Positions 1-7,506 of a DNA stretch of 64,000 nucleotides are shown in pieces. Source of the stretch: NAK19 sp034434515 (GTDB taxonomy: Bacteria > Chloroflexota > Anaerolineae > Anaerolineales > UBA4823). The notes below the pieces were generated by a model that saw only the letters and a program-made list of their open reading frames with translations, was not told the origin of the DNA and made no database searches. How positions within the stretch are numbered: position 1 is the stretch's first letter; the number at the start of each line of letters is the position of its first letter. The DNA lies in assembly GCA_034434515.1 (NCBI GenBank), contig DAOTZA010000229.1, forward strand, positions 1-64,000. The letters are read 5' to 3'. The translations under genes and the position numbers were made by a program.

Positions 1-60
1 TGGAGTTATTGGGTCTTCCGCAAACGGATCAGTGGAATTCCGGAAGAGCTGACATATTAA
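1..60 (+). CDS. cydB: C-terminal end of probable cytochrome bd oxidase subunit II (partial)
   Basis: Frame 1 is open from the window edge to a TAA at 58-60 and reads SYWVFRKRISGIPEELTY. Subunits II of cytochrome bd oxidases commonly end in a tryptophan-phenylalanine stretch of the YWVFRGK type, so this looks like the tail of CydB. The call leans on the next gene being the CydDC exporter, which is needed for cytochrome bd assembly and often follows cydAB. Only 19 residues are visible, so this is inference from a short tail plus context. Confidence 0.5.
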   Translation, partial: WSYWVFRKRISGIPEELTY

Positions 61-81
61 TTGACTACAATGGAAAACAAG

Positions 82-137
82 CGTCCCGAAGGTTCGGCTT
101 AGCTATCAAAAGCGAATTTTAGAAAACCTTCGGGACG
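82..137. repeat. 56-nt palindromic element, copy 1
   Basis: Perfect 13-bp inverted arms (CGTCCCGAAGGTT at 82-94 and its complement at 125-137) flank a 30-nt AT-rich loop. It lies between the cydB tail and cydDC, and T and C runs follow the right arm. A related element of exactly the same length lies at 34753-34808 and shares the outer CGTCCC/GGGACG arms and much of the interior. It may act as an intercistronic hairpin or attenuator, or be a copy of a dispersed palindromic repeat. Confidence 0.65.
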
Positions 138-161
138 TTTCCCCCCTTCAGGTTTGCTAGC

Positions 162-3100
162 ATGTTGTTTGAACGAAGCCTCTTGTGGCAGGGGCAATCT
201 GGTAAATGGCTGCTTGCCATTGCCGGATTCTTTGCCGTTATGGGAGGCATATTGGCTTTTTTTCAAGCCAAATTCTTTAGCCGCTTCATCCACCAAGTAT
301 TCTTAGAGCAGCAATCCCTTGCTGAAGTAAAAGGGCTTTTTTTGTGGTTGGGCGTGATTCTCTTGACGAGAGCAATCGTTCTTGGGGTTCAGGATCTGGC
401 TGCGACACGCTCAGCTTTCCAAATAAAACAAGCGATTCGCGAACGGCTGATTGACCATCTCAGCCAGGTTGGTTCCCTGCGTTGGGATGCTGACTCCAGC
501 GGCGAAGTCAGTCAGGTAATCATTGAAGGGGTTGATGCGCTCGAACCCTATTTTGCGCAATATCTACCTCAGGCTTTGGTGGCATTTCTAGTGCCCCCCA
601 TTCTATGTCTGGCGGTATTTCTAATCGATCCGCTAAGTGGTTTTGTGTTTCTGGTCACTGCGCCGCTCATCCCGCTCTTTATGCGTCTGATCGCGGATGT
701 TTCCGAGCGCCAGACTCAGCGGCAGTGGGGGCGGCTCAGTCAGCTCAGCGCTTTTCTATTTGACGCCTTGCAGGGTTTGCCAACAATCAAACGCCTGGGA
801 AAGAGCGCCGAAATGGCAGAGCGCCTGGCGGAGAAGGGAGATGAGTATCGCCAGGCTACGCTTGAGACCTTGCGGACAACCTTCTTATCAGCCTTGGTGA
901 TGGAGATGCTCTCCACGCTTTCCACAGCGGTAGTGGCTGTGCAGGTGGGGTTGCGATTGCTCTATGGTTGGATTCCATTCGAGAAAGCGTTGTTTGTCCT
1001 GGTCATTGCGCCTGAATTTTACCTGCCGCTGCGCCTGTTAGGACAACGCTTTCACGCCGGCATGAGTGGAATTACAGCGTGGAAGCGCATTGAAAAGCTC
1101 TTTGAAAAACCCGTTGATGATCCGCAGAAGTGGACAGACTCGCAAGCTGGCGAAGTATCTGAGGAAGCTGGTGATTGGTTTGGAACAGAGCTTGTCTTAC
1201 AAAACGTTACCTATGCTTATCCAGGTAAAAATGCAACGTTGCAAAATCTCAATGCCAGGCTTCCTCGTGGCGCAATTACAGTTTGCGTTGGAGAAAGTGG
1301 GGCTGGAAAATCTACTTTACTGAACCTGTTCCTGCGTTTGAACCGCCCCCAGGAGGGACAAATTTTGATCGATGGCAAACCGATTGAAACAATACCTCTT
1401 TCACAGTGGTGGGATGGCGTTGGAGTTGCTCCACAACGGCCTTTTCTGTTTCAAGGAACGGTGCGCGAAAATATAGCCTTTGCAAAACCGGATGCTAGTC
1501 TATCCGAAATTGAGCAAGCGGCAAAGATGGCTTATGCGGACGAGTTTATTGTGCGTCTCCCGCAGGGTTATGACACTCTGCTGGGAGAAAATGGATACGG
1601 ATTAAGCGCAGGAGAAAAACAACGCCTAGTTCTGGCGCGAGCGTATCTGAAAGATGCTCCGCTTTTGATCCTTGATGAAAGTACCGCCAATGTGGATGTG
1701 CAAAGTATTGAGAAAATCTGCCTCAGCCTGCAACAACACTCAAAAAACAAAGCGATTTTGATCGTCAGCCATCAGCCACAGGTCTGGCGCATTGGTCAGC
1801 GTTTTTGGGTGCTGAAGGACGCTTGTTTGCACGAAATGGATCGCGTCGAGTTTGAATCTCAGTTCATCGTGAACAAGGCAGATTTACCAGGGAAAGAAGA
1901 GAGGATAAGCCAGATGAGAATTGCCTCTCGGGGTTCCAGGCAGGTTGAACCTGGTGGACTTTCTGGAATGCGGCAAGGAGAGACATTGCCCAATCTTACC
2001 CTGGCGGATAACCCCAACTCTACCAAAATCAATGCGGTTTGGAAACCTTGGCTGCATCAGATGTGGTCTCTGCGCGCCTGGATAGCGTTGGCGGTCTTTC
2101 TTGGTTGGGCAGCAATTTTCAGCAATGTGGGGCTGATGTCAACATCAGCATACATCATCTCCTTTGCAGCGTTGCAACCATCCATTGCGCTTTTGCAAAC
2201 CGCGATTGTAGGGGTGCGCTTTTTTGGGATAAGCCGGGGAGTCTTTCGCTATCTCGAAAGGTTATCATCCCATCGGGTGACTCTAGACTTATTATCAAAG
2301 ATGCGTGTTTGGTTCTACCGCGCTTTAGAACCGCACGTACCGCAGATTTTTGGGCGCTATGGAAGCGGTGAATTGCTGAGCCGATTAATTGGGGATATTG
2401 CCTCCCTCGAGCCATTCTATGTGAGAGCAATTGCCCCACTTCTCGTTGCCGTTCTGATTGTGATTGCAATGCTGGTTTGGTTGCTGGTAATTCATCCTGC
2501 ATTAGCCTGGATAGCGGTGGGGATCTATCTTCTGGCAGGTTTGTTTGGGCTGCCGATTTTCTATTTCAGCATCGTCCGTCTTAGCTCTCCGATCAATGCT
2601 CTGCGCAGTCAATTCAGCGATCGGTTGATCGTATTTTTACAGGGACTGATAGACTTAAGGGTCAACCAGCGGTTAGCGGAGTTTCAAAAGCGCCTGGCTG
2701 CAAGCGCAAAGAAGTATGGCGGGGGTGTTTATCGATTTAATACCTTGATGAGCCTTCAGGGGGTAACAATGAACTTGCTGGCATTTTTGGCAATGTGGTT
2801 GATGTTATGGGTAGCCACACCGCTGGTTCATAGTGGGGCTCTAAGCGGATTGTCTTTAGCTGGCTTAGGGTTGGGAGTTCTGGTGAGTTTTGAGGCTTTT
2901 CTCCTATTGCCTCAGGCAGTGCAGCACTTTGCGAATGGTAAGGAAGCTTTGCTCAGATTGGGCGAGTTTGCCTCTGTAAAGCGGGATACTGCCCAGGCAT
3001 TCTCGGGTTCTAGATCGCCAGTTGAGCGCCTTGAGATCAAATTTGAGCGGGTTTATTTTACCTATCGAGCATCAAAAAGCGAGCTGTCTGGCTGGCGGAA

Positions 3101-3782
3101 CGAAGGAGAAGCCAGTCAGGGAATCAGGGCGGTCAGTTTTACGCTAAGGGAGGGGCAGCGATTGGGAATTGTGGGACGCAGCGGGTCGGGTAAAACGACC
3201 CTGGTTCATTTGCTTCTGGGTCTTTTCGAGCCACAAATGGGGGCAATTTATCTTAATGGCATAGATTTGCGCCAGGTTGATTTGAATTGGTGGCGGTCAA
3301 TCGTTGCTTCTTGCAGTCAGGACGACTATCTTTTTCAAACCTCCCTGCGGGAAAACCTTCTGTTTCTCAACCCGCAGGCATCGTCAGAAAAGATATGGCA
3401 AGCCTTAGAAGCGGTTAAGCTGGCTGATTTCGTCCGCCAACTACCGCAGGGTTTAGAAACGCATTTAGGGGAACATGGAAAGCAATTGAGCGGGGGGGAA
3501 CGCCAACGTTTGCTGCTGGCGCGTACCTTGTTGCGGGATGCTCCTTTGTATATCTTCGATGAGCCGACAGCTAATTTAGATCTGGTTACCGCCAGAGAAG
3601 TGATTCAAAACCTCTTATGGTGGGCAAAACAATCTGCCCTGATCCTGATCAGCCATCAGGCAATTGGCTTTGAGCAGATGGATGATATTCTGGTAATAGA
3701 AGCAGGGTACATCGCACAGCGTGGAAAGCACCTGGATTTGTTGATCACCAATCAGTACTATGCTCAGTTGTGGCACCAATAA
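162..3782 (+). CDS. cydDC: Fused CydD-CydC thiol reductant ABC exporter
   Basis: A 1206-residue single chain with two complete half-transporters, matching CydD followed by CydC. These export cysteine/glutathione-type thiols and are needed for cytochrome bd maturation. Half 1 has about six membrane segments (residues 15-300), Walker A GESGAGKST, signature LSAGEKQRLVLARA and Walker B LLILDES. A linker of about 80 residues follows. Half 2 has another membrane domain (about 640-940), GRSGSGKTT, LSGGERQRLLLARTLL and IFDEPTANLD. In most bacteria the halves are two genes; a natural fusion is uncommon but plausible, and no frameshift is visible. The ATG at 162 follows the 82-137 hairpin. The preceding cydB tail supports the role. 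It ends before a bidirectional hairpin at 3798. Confidence 0.9.
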   Translation: MLFERSLLWQGQSGKWLLAIAGFFAVMGGILAFFQAKFFSRFIHQVFLEQQSLAEVKGLFLWLGVILLTRAIVLGVQDLAATRSAFQIKQAIRERLIDHLSQVGSLRWDADSSGEVSQVIIEGVDALEPYFAQYLPQALVAFLVPPILCLAVFLIDPLSGFVFLVTAPLIPLFMRLIADVSERQTQRQWGRLSQLSAFLFDALQGLPTIKRLGKSAEMAERLAEKGDEYRQATLETLRTTFLSALVMEMLSTLSTAVVAVQVGLRLLYGWIPFEKALFVLVIAPEFYLPLRLLGQRFHAGMSGITAWKRIEKLFEKPVDDPQKWTDSQAGEVSEEAGDWFGTELVLQNVTYAYPGKNATLQNLNARLPRGAITVCVGESGAGKSTLLNLFLRLNRPQEGQILIDGKPIETIPLSQWWDGVGVAPQRPFLFQGTVRENIAFAKPDASLSEIEQAAKMAYADEFIVRLPQGYDTLLGENGYGLSAGEKQRLVLARAYLKDAPLLILDESTANVDVQSIEKICLSLQQHSKNKAILIVSHQPQVWRIGQRFWVLKDACLHEMDRVEFESQFIVNKADLPGKEERISQMRIASRGSRQVEPGGLSGMRQGETLPNLTLADNPNSTKINAVWKPWLHQMWSLRAWIALAVFLGWAAIFSNVGLMSTSAYIISFAALQPSIALLQTAIVGVRFFGISRGVFRYLERLSSHRVTLDLLSKMRVWFYRALEPHVPQIFGRYGSGELLSRLIGDIASLEPFYVRAIAPLLVAVLIVIAMLVWLLVIHPALAWIAVGIYLLAGLFGLPIFYFSIVRLSSPINALRSQFSDRLIVFLQGLIDLRVNQRLAEFQKRLAASAKKYGGGVYRFNTLMSLQGVTMNLLAFLAMWLMLWVATPLVHSGALSGLSLAGLGLGVLVSFEAFLLLPQAVQHFANGKEALLRLGEFASVKRDTAQAFSGSRSPVERLEIKFERVYFTYRASKSELSGWRNEGEASQGIRAVSFTLREGQRLGIVGRSGSGKTTLVHLLLGLFEPQMGAIYLNGIDLRQVDLNWWRSIVASCSQDDYLFQTSLRENLLFLNPQASSEKIWQALEAVKLADFVRQLPQGLETHLGEHGKQLSGGERQRLLLARTLLRDAPLYIFDEPTANLDLVTAREVIQNLLWWAKQSALILISHQAIGFEQMDDILVIEAGYIAQRGKHLDLLITNQYYAQLWHQ

Positions 3783-3797
3783 CGGCTGGCAATAAAA

Positions 3798-3831
3798 GGT
3801 CGCCAAGCCCTCGGGTTTTGGCTTGGCGACC
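3798..3831. terminator. Bidirectional intrinsic terminator between convergent genes
   Basis: Perfect 12-bp arms GGTCGCCAAGCC (3798-3809) and GGCTTGGCGACC (3820-3831) enclose a 10-nt loop. It sits between the stop of cydDC (plus) and the stop of the ABC ATPase (minus). There is an A-rich run on the left side (AATAAAA), which gives U residues on the minus-strand transcript. Confidence 0.75.
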
Positions 3832-3845
3832 GAAAAGCGGAGACC

Positions 3846-4670
3846 TTAATCTCCGATGGGCTGTAAGGCCGGAACCGGGAAGGGTAATGGCTTGGAGGGG
3901 AGGGTTTCTTTGGGCTTTGGTGCTGCAGGCGGGAGCGTTGGGGTTTGCTGTTGACCGATGGCTGCTAAAGCCTCTATCTCGCTGCGGCTTTCAATCACCC
4001 GTGCCACCTTGCCATCTAACATTTGAATGACGCAATCGGCGAATTGCACCATGCGCAGGTCGTGGGTAACCATAATGGCTGCTTTGCCCTGTTCATGAAT
4101 GAGCTCAGAAAGGATTTGCACGACCTGAAAGGCGCGTTCGGAGTCTAAGGCTGCAGTGGGTTCATCTGCTAACACAATGGCCGGATCATGCACTAGCGCA
4201 CGGGCAATGGCAACCCGTTGTTGTTGTCCACCCGATAGCTGAGAGGGCAGGTTATTCAGGCGATCCTCTAAGCCGAGGCGGACGAGCAGACGTTTTGCTT
4301 GCTCAGCCGTCTGACGATTGTAGCGCTTATTCATGCGCAGCATCAATTCTACATTCTCTAAAGCGGTGAGGAAGGGGACGAGATTGTTGGCTTGAAAGGT
4401 AAAGCCGACTTTTTCACGCCGAAAACGGGTGCGTTCAACGTCACTCATTTTGACGATGTCCTTGCCATCGATCACAATCTTACCTTTGGTGGGACGCAGG
4501 AGACCGGCAATCAGGGCAAGCATGGTGGTCTTGCCCGAACCAGAAGGCCCTACCATCGCCACAAACTCCCCTTTGCGCAACGTAATGGAGGCGTTATCAA
4601 CAGCGGTAACGGAGAGGTTTCCGCTTTGGTAGATCTTATATACCGAATTTGTTTCTAAAATGGTGTCCAT
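3846..4670 (-). CDS. ABC transporter ATP-binding protein, MacB/LolD type
   Basis: A 274-residue ATPase that pairs with the FtsX-type permease just upstream. Walker A is GPSGSGKTT, the signature is LSGGQQQRVAIARALV and Walker B is IVLADEPTAALD. These are typical of the LolD/MacB/DevA group, which powers mechanotransmission-type exporters rather than channels. After the ATPase core (about residues 1-225) comes an unusual tail of about 45 residues rich in proline, including QQQTPTLPPAAPKPKETLP. The start ATG at 4670 has an upstream AGGAGAAATC. The gap to the permease stop is 22 nt, so the two form an operon. The substrate cannot be told from sequence. Confidence 0.88.
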   Translation of the reverse strand: MDTILETNSVYKIYQSGNLSVTAVDNASITLRKGEFVAMVGPSGSGKTTMLALIAGLLRPTKGKIVIDGKDIVKMSDVERTRFRREKVGFTFQANNLVPFLTALENVELMLRMNKRYNRQTAEQAKRLLVRLGLEDRLNNLPSQLSGGQQQRVAIARALVHDPAIVLADEPTAALDSERAFQVVQILSELIHEQGKAAIMVTHDLRMVQFADCVIQMLDGKVARVIESRSEIEALAAIGQQQTPTLPPAAPKPKETLPSKPLPFPVPALQPIGD

Positions 4671-4692
4671 GATTTCTCCTGAGGTTTCTAAA

Positions 4693-5841
4693 TTACATGC
4701 CTAAAGCTGCTAATGGTTCAACCTTCAAGGCTAAGCGTACAGAGACCATCCCGCCAATCGGTCCAATCAGCAACAGGGTGCTGATGGCAATCAGGGCAGT
4801 TGTGCCGCTCAGTAATATGGGTATCCCAGCCGGCAAGAAGAGGGTAAGTAGAAAAGTGCCGAAAGAACCGATAGCGACTCCCAGGACCGTGACCAAAATA
4901 ATTTGCAAAACTACAGCCACCGCAATACTGTGATTGGAAGTACCGATGGCTTTTAGAACCCCAATTTGAGGCACTTTTTGTAAGGTTTGGATTTGAAAGA
5001 AGCCGCCAATGACTAAGATACCGATCAATAAAGTAAACCCGCGCTGGGTGTTGAGAGTGCCTTGTTGGGCTTGATAGCCAGGCGAGGCTTCATAGGCAGT
5101 TTTGCGATCAACCACCTCAACATTTGTGACCCGACTCTGGATGCGCATTGCCACCGTTTCGATTGATTCGCCAGGCTCAACACGCACAGCGACCACATTG
5201 GCAATGCCTTCAATCGGACGACCGTTCTGGTTCGGTTGAGGTTTAATGGAATCCCAGGTGTTGAAGGGCACAAAAATTGATGGGGCGTAAAAGAACTGAC
5301 GCCCATCGGTAATACCAATTACCTCCAGTGTGTGGAACTTTTCATCGCTACCTACAATGGTTTTAATCCGAATGCGGTCGCCGACTTTAATGCCAGTTTG
5401 TTTGGCAACGTTGCCATCAATGATGGTCTGATAAGCCCGTGGCGATCGCAAAGGTTGCCCTTCCAGAGCAGGAGGCATGCCGGGTTTGTTGGGTTCAACC
5501 CCAATCAACGAAACATCCAGGATTGGAGTCTTGTCTTCAGCCACAAGAGTGGCGGTTGCAAAGCCGAGAGGACCAATTTCTGCCACGCCTTCAATGCGGC
5601 GGATGTCGTTGAATTTGTCGCGGGGGATGCGGCTGGCGGCAGTGGAGAGGTCAACGTTCTTTTGAAAGACGATCAATTCGGCATTGAGTTTTTCCAGATA
5701 TTCCTTGTTGGCTTCCGCCAATCCCTGCGCAAGGGCAGCTATGAACAATACCAGCACGGTGATCAAGGCAATCACCAGGCTGAAGAGGAAAAACCGACCT
5801 CGGTTGCGTAAGATTTCTTTTACCGCTAGATAAAATGCCAT
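4693..5841 (-). CDS. ABC transporter permease, FtsX/MacB family
   Basis: A 382-residue membrane protein with the four-segment MacB/FtsX layout. One N-terminal membrane helix (about 15-42) is followed by a large extracytoplasmic MacB_PCD-like domain (about 43-250) and three C-terminal helices (about 265-375) that form the FtsX domain. It resembles the permeases of DevC/MacB/LolCE systems. No periplasmic adaptor gene is next to it. A long leader of about 120 nt lies upstream, with a strong promoter at 5970-5997 and a long-range inverted repeat. Its partner ATPase follows 22 nt downstream. Confidence 0.85.
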   Translation of the reverse strand: MAFYLAVKEILRNRGRFFLFSLVIALITVLVLFIAALAQGLAEANKEYLEKLNAELIVFQKNVDLSTAASRIPRDKFNDIRRIEGVAEIGPLGFATATLVAEDKTPILDVSLIGVEPNKPGMPPALEGQPLRSPRAYQTIIDGNVAKQTGIKVGDRIRIKTIVGSDEKFHTLEVIGITDGRQFFYAPSIFVPFNTWDSIKPQPNQNGRPIEGIANVVAVRVEPGESIETVAMRIQSRVTNVEVVDRKTAYEASPGYQAQQGTLNTQRGFTLLIGILVIGGFFQIQTLQKVPQIGVLKAIGTSNHSIAVAVVLQIILVTVLGVAIGSFGTFLLTLFLPAGIPILLSGTTALIAISTLLLIGPIGGMVSVRLALKVEPLAALGM

Positions 5842-5869
5842 TTCTCTCTACCATCCTTCTTTCAAAGAT

Positions 5870-5958
5870 GCTCTCCCGTAAGCTATTGCCCATCCGCTTT
5901 CCATACACCATCCAGACCAGTAAACCAAATCTCGAACCAGAAGCGCCTACGGGAGAGC
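5870..5958 (-). repeat. Long-range inverted repeat in the leader of the permease gene
   Basis: Perfect 11-bp arms GCTCTCCCGTA (5870-5880) and TACGGGAGAGC (5948-5958) are separated by 67 nt. Both lie in the predicted 5' leader between the promoter at 5970-5997 and the permease start at 5841. The proximal arm is 29 nt upstream of the start codon. They could close a structured leader RNA; no known riboswitch class is recognised. Confidence 0.5.
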
Positions 5959-5969
5959 TTGTAATTGAT

Positions 5970-5997
5970 ATTTTATCATATACCCATAAATTGTCAA
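5970..5997 (-). promoter_or_regulatory. Sigma-70-type promoter for the MacB-like operon
   Basis: On the minus strand TTGACA (5997-5992), a 16-nt spacer and TAAAAT (5975-5970) form a near-consensus promoter. A TGA just before the -10 also fits an extended -10 (TGnTAAAAT). Predicted transcription starts near 5963, giving a leader of about 120 nt. Confidence 0.7.
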
Positions 5998-6051
5998 GGT
6001 ATTATTTATGTTTTGTAAAGTTATTAAGCCTTAATAATCGCTCAGGAATCT

Positions 6052-6107
6052 GCGAATGAACGCGAGTGGATACGAGAATCCGCGAGTGAATGCGAATGGA
6101 AACGAAG
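6052..6107. repeat. Degenerate short tandem repeat patch
   Basis: Variants of GCGAATGAA / GCGAGTGGA / CGAGAATCC / GCGAGTGAA / GCGAATGGA follow one another with about 8-12 nt periodicity. The patch is noncoding and lies between divergent promoters. It is too irregular for a CRISPR array. Confidence 0.45.
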
Positions 6108-6255
6108 AAAAAGTTTCAAAGGATTGTTTTGCAGTCATTCGTGTCCCTTTGGTATTGCCAATGGGTGTATAATTTAGCAAGTTTCATCTGTTTGATCGAT
6201 GCGAATTAACTGATTGAGCAAACGATCGGTTGTGTCAAGGAAAATATCGATAACC

Positions 6256-7506
6256 ATGGATAATGCTGCGGTAAAAATTCAAAACTTCCTCGAGAATCGG
6301 CTCATTGAATATCTGGATATTCTCCAGCAAATGGTCGCGATCAACAGCTTTACGGCTAATGCCCAGGGTGTAAATGAGCTTGGCAAGTTGACCGCTGAAG
6401 TATTTGCCCAACGTGGTTTTCAAGCAGAGTTTGTCCCTTCCAGGCAAACGGGACATGGGCAGCATTTGTTTCTCTACCGGAAACCTGCTTTCAACTCACC
6501 AGAACAACCTGCACCAACAATGGCGCTGATCTCTCATTTAGATACCGTGTATGCTCCGGAGGAACAAGAGAGACATGATTTCTACTGGCGTATTGAGGGG
6601 CGGCGCGCTTATGGACCGGGCTGCGTGGATATTAAGGGCGGGACGGTAATGATCTTGATGGTTTTCGATGCGCTACGAGAAGCTTTTCCAGATGACTTCG
6701 AGAAGACCTACTGGATTGTGGCAATGAATGCCAGCGAAGAAGCGCTTGCCGAGGACTTCGGTCAATATTGTTTCGACCGGTTTCCGCCTCACACGCTGGC
6801 TTGTCTGGTATTTGAAGCAGGAAATATCCAGGACGAGACCTTCAAACTGGTGGTAGCTCGCAAGGGACGGGCGTATTTTCGGATTGATGTCGAAGGGCGT
6901 TCGGCGCATTCGGGGAATAATCACCAGAACGGCGCCAATGCTATTGTACAAATCGCGCATACGATTCAACGGTTAGCTGCTTTGACCGATTACGAGCGCC
7001 AATTGACCTTCAATATAGGAGTTGTGCAGGGGGGCACAGTGGTAAACCGCGTGCCTCATTTTGCCCATGCCGAAGCGGAACTCAGGGCATTTTCACCACC
7101 AATTTTTGACGAGGCTATTCAGAAGGCTTTGGCGTTGCAGGAAGAGAGCCAGGTGTTCAGCCAGGATGGTTTTGCCTGCAAGGTCAAAATTCACCTTCTG
7201 GAACGCACCTCACCCTGGCCAGAGAATGAATCTACCCGGCGACTGTTCAGGGTTTGGCAAAAAACTGCCCTCCAGTTGGATATGAAAGTTGCTGCCGAAA
7301 AGCGCGGTGGCTTGAGCGATGGCAATTTCTTTTGGCAACACTTCCCGACCTTAGATGGCTTGGGACCGGCCGGCAACAATGCGCATTGTTCGGAGCGAGA
7401 TGCCAAGTCCGGTAAGGATCAAGAATATGTGTCGATCCCTTCCTTTGTGCCCAAGGCTTTATTGAATACCCTGGCAATCCATGAATTGATCAAGCAAACG
7501 CAATGA
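6256..7506 (+). CDS. M20-family metallopeptidase (ArgE/DapE type)
   Basis: A 416-residue M20/M25/M40-type zinc hydrolase that would cleave an amide bond of a small peptide or acylated amino acid in the cytoplasm. The metal-binding pattern is visible: H94 and D96 in SHLDTVY, D125 in GCVDIKGG, and the catalytic glutamates E161-E162 in ASEEA. A dimerisation domain follows (GRAYFRIDVEGRSAHSG). I use the ATG at 6256, with AAGGA upstream, rather than an in-frame TTG at 6214 that has no ribosome site. Its stop overlaps the next start (ATGA), so it is co-translated with the polysaccharide-type genes. Substrate unknown. Confidence 0.85.
   Translation: MDNAAVKIQNFLENRLIEYLDILQQMVAINSFTANAQGVNELGKLTAEVFAQRGFQAEFVPSRQTGHGQHLFLYRKPAFNSPEQPAPTMALISHLDTVYAPEEQERHDFYWRIEGRRAYGPGCVDIKGGTVMILMVFDALREAFPDDFEKTYWIVAMNASEEALAEDFGQYCFDRFPPHTLACLVFEAGNIQDETFKLVVARKGRAYFRIDVEGRSAHSGNNHQNGANAIVQIAHTIQRLAALTDYERQLTFNIGVVQGGTVVNRVPHFAHAEAELRAFSPPIFDEAIQKALALQEESQVFSQDGFACKVKIHLLERTSPWPENESTRRLFRVWQKTALQLDMKVAAEKRGGLSDGNFFWQHFPTLDGLGPAGNNAHCSERDAKSGKDQEYVSIPSFVPKALLNTLAIHELIKQTQ

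Larger units (their letters stand above)
5842..6255. other. Divergent intergenic region
   Basis: This 414-nt region separates the minus-strand permease from the plus-strand M20 peptidase. It holds the permease leader and promoter (5842-5997), a degenerate repeat patch (6052-6107) and a TATAAT at 6168-6173 that may be the -10 for the peptidase operon. No convincing -35 and no coding sequence were seen. Confidence 0.6.

Noticed and set aside
5332..5811. 159-residue frame antisense to the MacB-like permease
   Set aside because: The minus-strand permease is clearly coding; the antisense frame has no family.
6052..6107. Possible CRISPR or operator array
   Set aside because: The units are short, irregular and without spacers of constant length.
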